From: Thauera terpenica 58Eu
GTDB lineage: Bacteria; Pseudomonadota; Gammaproteobacteria; Burkholderiales; Rhodocyclaceae
Assembly (NCBI RefSeq): GCF_000443165.1
Contig: NZ_ATJV01000092.1
Location: 1-64,000, forward strand
Length of the DNA: 64,000 nucleotides
Reading direction: 5' to 3'
Shown here: piece by piece, positions 60,929-64,000 of the stretch
Numbering within the stretch: position 1 is the stretch's first letter
Layout of the letters: each line of letters begins with the position of its first letter
Made by a program: the position numbers and the translations under genes
Notes under the pieces: model-generated
Seen by the model: only the letters and a program-made list of their open reading frames with translations
Told to the model about the DNA's origin: nothing
The model's database searches: none

Positions 60929-61783
60929 TCAGTCCAACGGTGTCTCGGCGTGTGAGCTCATCTTCAAGCCGCTGGTGATCGGGCCGCCGCCGTAGATCAC
61001 CGGCACCGAGCTGATGCCCTTGCCGTCGCCGTCCGGGAGTCCCAGCAGCTTGCGGCCGTCGGTGATGGCGGTGGAGACTGGCGTGATGTCGCCGGGGGCG
61101 CGCAGCAAGGCGGTGACACGGCCGATCTCGCGTGCGGCGATGACGCGCTTGGCGTCCTCGGGTGAGGTGTCGAGGGTGATGGTGGTGTAGCTGCGGGGCT
61201 GGCCATCCGGGTCGCGTGTGTCGGCATCGACCCGGCTGCCGGTGGCAAGCACAGGGATGCTCTGCAGCAGCGTGAAGGTGAAGCTGCGCGTCTCATTGCG
61301 CGCCGACACTACGATGTCGATGCGGTCGCCCGGTTCGACCATGCCTGACAGCGAGCTGATCTCGTCCACCGGCACGGTGACCGCACGCTGACCGGACTGC
61401 AGGCGGGCGGAGAAGGTGGGCGCACGCCGTCCCTCCAGCTGCGCCCACAGGATGGCTTCGCCCACCGCCGCGGGATAGGCGAGCACCAGGCTTTCGGCGC
61501 GGCTGAACTGGTCGGGCGTGATCGCACCTGAGTGTGCCCAGGGGCGAGGGATCCCGCGCACGGCCACGGTGTCGGGCGTGATCGATGCGCCGGCCGGCAG
61601 GCTGGTCTTGGCTACGACGACCTGCACCATGTCGATGTCGGTCGCGCGTGCATCGATCTCCGCCATGCGCTCGGCGAGATAGTTGCTCGCGGCGTAGGCG
61701 GCGAGCCCACCCAGGGCGAGCGCGACGGCGAGGACGATCCAGTTCTTGCGGGTGTTGCGCGTAATGGGCGTGTTGGGGGGCAT
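60929..61783 (-). CDS. cpaB: Tad pilus assembly protein CpaB/RcpC
   Basis: 284 residues from ATG 61783 (MPPNTPITRNTRKNW). One N-terminal helix (IVLAVALALGGLAAYAASNY), then a SAF/RcpC domain (VVVAKTSLPAGASITPDTVA, RAVTVPVDEISSLSGMVEPG, DRIDIVVSA). It is a periplasmic accessory of the secretin. The longer frame to 62101 overlaps the next gene without family character. The prepilin gene lies 11 bases upstream. Confidence 0.9.
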   Translation of the reverse strand: MPPNTPITRNTRKNWIVLAVALALGGLAAYAASNYLAERMAEIDARATDIDMVQVVVAKTSLPAGASITPDTVAVRGIPRPWAHSGAITPDQFSRAESLVLAYPAAVGEAILWAQLEGRRAPTFSARLQSGQRAVTVPVDEISSLSGMVEPGDRIDIVVSARNETRSFTFTLLQSIPVLATGSRVDADTRDPDGQPRSYTTITLDTSPEDAKRVIAAREIGRVTALLRAPGDITPVSTAITDGRKLLGLPDGDGKGISSVPVIYGGGPITSGLKMSSHAETPLD

Positions 61784-61794
61784 CGATACTGTGC

Positions 61795-61980
61795 TCAAAG
61801 GGGTAGGGAGATGAAGCCGCTCTGGCGCTCGAAGGCGGTGCGCACCGCGCTGAGCAGGATGTCGATGACGGAGTCTTCGCCACCGGCACCAAAACCGATG
61901 AGCATCGCCAGCACCAGCAGGGCGACCAGATATTCGGCGAGCGCTTGTCCGCGCGTGAAGGACGGAGAGCGGGCTGTCAT
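61795..61980 (-). CDS. Flp-type prepilin (61 residues)
   Basis: Basic leader then RGQALAEYLVALLVLAMLIG. This fits the Flp prepilin rule of cleavage after Gly, Glu at +5 and Tyr at +6, followed by one long hydrophobic helix. A short C-terminal part (SVIDILLSAVRTAFERQSGF) completes a mature peptide of about 50 residues, normal for Flp. It overlaps the preceding gene by ATGA. Flp genes usually lead tad operons, so an internal position is unusual; another flp may lie outside the window. It could be the structural pilin or a minor one. Confidence 0.72.
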   Translation of the reverse strand: MTARSPSFTRGQALAEYLVALLVLAMLIGFGAGGEDSVIDILLSAVRTAFERQSGFISLPL

Positions 61981-62684
61981 GGCCGCCTCGAGAGCAGGGT
62001 GAGGATGGCGTGGGTGGTGCCCTCGCCTCGAACGAGCACGAGTTGCGCCTCGCCGGATGCGCCGCCAAATGCCTGCACGAGCGCATCCGCGCTGTCGGCA
62101 AGAGGCGGGCCGGCCGGGTGCAGTCCGCGCGCCGCGAGGCTGGCTGAGAGCTGGCTCAGGTTGAGGCGCAGCGCGTGTGCGTTGATCAGCACGAGCTGGC
62201 GCGAGGTGAGCGGTCCGTCCACCGATTCCATGTCGGAGAGTAGCTCGGAGCCGGCCGGCAAGTTGAAACCCAGTGGCCGGCTGCCGGCTTCGCGGGCGGC
62301 GCGACTGTCGGCGATCGAGCTCAGCGCCTCGGTGTTGCCATCCGGCTGCGGTGTGATGGTGACCGTGATGAAGAAGTCGCCGCGCGCCTGTGCCAGCACA
62401 TGGGCATGACCGGTGCGCGCGTGCGCCACCTGAGCGCCCAGCACCTGCTGGTAGTGAGAGAGCACGACAGCGGTCGGTGCCGGGCTGAGCACGCGCGCAA
62501 TGCGCATCGGCACACCGTTGAGTCGGACCTGTTCGCCGATGGGCTCGATGCGAGCGTCTCGCGGATGCATGAGCTCAGGCCATGGGCTTGCAGCGGCGGC
62601 GCTCATGAGAACACAGGGGAAGGTGGACAGGAGCAGCACGCGCAGTGTGAATGGCGCCAAGGGCAGGGTGAACGATGAGCTCAT
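61977..62684 (-). CDS. Exported protein of unknown function in the Tad operon
   Basis: 235 residues from ATG 62684, overlapping the previous stop. A signal peptide (TLRVLLLSTFPCVLMSAAAA) leads to a soluble domain with ARIEPIGEQVRLNGVPMRIA, ARGDFFITVTITPQPDGNTE and AQLVLVRGEGTTHAILTLLS. No metal or catalytic motif is evident and I do not recognise a family. Coupling to both neighbours indicates a pilus assembly or secretion accessory. Confidence 0.65.
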   Translation of the reverse strand: MSSSFTLPLAPFTLRVLLLSTFPCVLMSAAAASPWPELMHPRDARIEPIGEQVRLNGVPMRIARVLSPAPTAVVLSHYQQVLGAQVAHARTGHAHVLAQARGDFFITVTITPQPDGNTEALSSIADSRAAREAGSRPLGFNLPAGSELLSDMESVDGPLTSRQLVLINAHALRLNLSQLSASLAARGLHPAGPPLADSADALVQAFGGASGEAQLVLVRGEGTTHAILTLLSRRP

Positions 62685-63445
62685 CGGATGCGGTCCTCGG
62701 GGACGAACTCGGGATCGACGCGACCGATGTCGGGCAAGCGTGCCCCGTCCAGCACGCGGGGGATGAGCTTGAGGGGCGCGGCGAACAGCTCCAGCGCCCC
62801 GAACGGGAAGGGGCCTGTGATATTCCAGGGCCCCCGCCTTAGCGCGGCGCGCACCGCTGCCGGCCCGGAGGCGGACCATGGATCGACCAGCAGCGTGGTG
62901 TGGCGCTCGATCGACAGGCCAAGTGCATCGAAAGGCGCGAGACCGGCGACGTCTGCAAGGGCGATGCGGACTGCGCCGGTGTACAGCGTGTTCGCGTCCA
63001 GCCCCATGCCTGACGCGAACACCGCGCCCAGCGGCTGCGTCAGCGCCTCGCGCCGGCTGGTGGCATCGACATGGGTGTCAAACACTGGCAGCAGCGGCTC
63101 GCCACGGTGATCGGTCCACAGCGGGTTGCGATGCTCAGCGAAGTCGCCCACGCGCTCAGCGCTCTTGACCGGCGCGGTGCTGGTGCTGAAGAAGCGCCGC
63201 CGCACCTCATCGGCCAGCTCTGCATCGGACTTCCACGACTGCAGGCTGCTGCCGTGGTGGACCACGCCCTCGAAGGCAACATAGCGGCTGGCGCTGGCAG
63301 CGGTCTGCGCGATGTCGAGCTGCTTGCCCAGCAGCGGCACGATCAGAAACAGCGGCAGCAGCACCAGGGCCAGCACCAGGAACTCGACGGTGGACTGGCC
63401 GTGCTGGCGGTGCGCTCCCCCAACCCTGCTCATGCTGGCGTCCAT
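62681..63445 (-). CDS. TadE/TadG-like pseudopilin protein
   Basis: 254 residues from ATG 63445 (MDASMSRVGG; ATG 63433 possible). Prepilin-like segment HGQSTVEFLVLALVLLPLFL with Gly before the helix and Glu at +5, then a large soluble domain. TadE-type pseudopilins anchor or organise the Flp pilus. The stop overlaps the next gene's ATG. The frame further upstream to 63694 has no family character. Confidence 0.78.
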   Translation of the reverse strand: MDASMSRVGGAHRQHGQSTVEFLVLALVLLPLFLIVPLLGKQLDIAQTAASASRYVAFEGVVHHGSSLQSWKSDAELADEVRRRFFSTSTAPVKSAERVGDFAEHRNPLWTDHRGEPLLPVFDTHVDATSRREALTQPLGAVFASGMGLDANTLYTGAVRIALADVAGLAPFDALGLSIERHTTLLVDPWSASGPAAVRAALRRGPWNITGPFPFGALELFAAPLKLIPRVLDGARLPDIGRVDPEFVPEDRIR

Positions 63446-63512
63446 GGCTGTGGTGCGCGCAGCGCCTGAAGCCTGTATGCGGTGTGCTGGACCATCGGTT
63501 TGTGCGCGCCCT

Positions 63513-64000
63513 TCATGGGAGCTGGGCGCTGTCCTGGCGCAGCTGGGCCTGGGCGCGGGCCGCTGCGGACACCGGCGCAAGGCGCGCCTGCCAGTAGGGG
63601 TTGAAAAGGCTGCCGAGTTCGCTGCGTCCAGGGTGACGCGCGTTGCCGGCATCCGGACGCTCGAAGAAGACCTCGACGCTCGATATCGCCGCACTTTGCC
63701 CGCCCGTCAGCCTGCCGTCGAAGAGCTGCAGGCGCCCAGCGGGCTTGACGCTGCTCGTGCCTCCCGAGAAGCGCTGTGCCGCAGCGGACTTGGTGACCCG
63801 AATGGTGAGCCGGGTGCTGGGTGCCTCCATTTCCAGCGCGCGATCCGACAGTTCGCGGAAGGCGGGGATGGCGCCGCCGCCGAAGGTGGCGGGTGGAAAC
63901 CCCTTGGCGACGCCCGCGGCAGAATCGGCAATCGCGCTCGCCCGTGGATTGGTGCCGCGCGAGCCGGCGTAGGCATAGGCCCCATCGGCCAGGTCATCGT
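63513..64000 (-). CDS. Partial TadG-like/pilus-locus protein, cut by the window edge
   Basis: Only the C-terminal 160 or so residues are in the window; the frame is open to position 64000 and reads DDLADGAYAYAGSRGTNPRA at the edge. It continues GFPPATFGGGAIPAFRELSD and ends with RLTIRVTKSAAAQRF and a short helix (AAARAQAQLRQDSAQ). An ATG at 63830 gives a shorter frame, but the upstream codons are clearly part of the same protein. It lies 67 bases before the TadE-like gene and is the first visible gene of the Tad operon. Family assignment is tentative. Confidence 0.6.
   Translation of the reverse strand, partial: DDLADGAYAYAGSRGTNPRASAIADSAAGVAKGFPPATFGGGAIPAFRELSDRALEMEAPSTRLTIRVTKSAAAQRFSGGTSSVKPAGRLQLFDGRLTGGQSAAISSVEVFFERPDAGNARHPGRSELGSLFNPYWQARLAPVSAAARAQAQLRQDSAQLP

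Overview
The window is GC-rich DNA with dense, overlapping bacterial operons and no phage structural block. Gene content (a CzcCBA-type efflux system, dmeRF, chrBA, a Tad pilus locus, the cdsA/plsC/PAP2 lipid operon, a DUF2237 protein) suggests a betaproteobacterium, perhaps Rhodocyclales (Azoarcus/Thauera-like). That placement is inferred from gene content; no rRNA or housekeeping marker is present.

Layout. 0.3-7.5 kb (+): metal efflux operon with a His-rich periplasmic protein, TolC-type outer membrane factor, a membrane-anchored periplasmic protein, adaptor, RND pump and a small periplasmic protein. 7.6-15.2 kb: cation P-type ATPase, PsiE and MscS-type proteins (+); a tandem universal stress protein, PII-like protein, membrane-anchored protein and HPF-type ribosome hibernation factor (-); an NhaR-like LysR regulator (+). 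15.4-20.4 kb (-): dmeRF with a recognisable G-tract operator, then chrB-chrA-MFS. 20.7-23.8 kb (+): His-rich protein, HupE/UreJ-like protein, membrane anchor protein and a DMT exporter with a long His-rich tail. Much of the first 24 kb is thus metal handling.

23.8-35.9 kb is accessory DNA ending at a tRNA-Ser(GGA). It holds a zinc-hook ATPase of the PrrC/RloC type, a decayed tumE toxin next to an intact tumA antitoxin among short repeats, a nitronate monooxygenase, vapBC, a type I restriction R subunit without M or S subunits, and two small plasmid/phage-like genes. 36.1-40.0 kb (-) is a phosphorelay: HTH-receiver protein, histidine kinase, receiver and Hpt protein. 40.3-41.6 kb (+) has a DUF2237 and a DUF364 protein.

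41.7-46.6 kb (-) is a translationally coupled lipid operon (CDP-alcohol phosphotransferase, hydrolase/methyltransferase, PAP2/dual-specificity phosphatase, PlsC-type acyltransferase, CdsA). An internal deletion has fused the hydrolase/methyltransferase out of frame to the phosphatase.

46.8-64 kb (-) is the most interesting part. A Tad/Flp secretion operon (TadG/TadE-like proteins, a Flp-type prepilin, CpaB, secretin, an FHA-TadA ATPase, TadB, TadC and a DUF192-TadE fusion) runs by a 4-nt overlap into an 1842-residue Rhs protein. This Rhs protein has a Sec signal peptide and a C-terminal Tle1-like (DUF2235) phospholipase domain. It is followed by two near-identical lipoproteins flanking a third exported protein, in the position of immunity genes. 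No VgrG, Hcp, PAAR or T6SS core gene is present. A Tad-linked Rhs phospholipase toxin with lipoprotein immunity is the best candidate here for an undescribed system.
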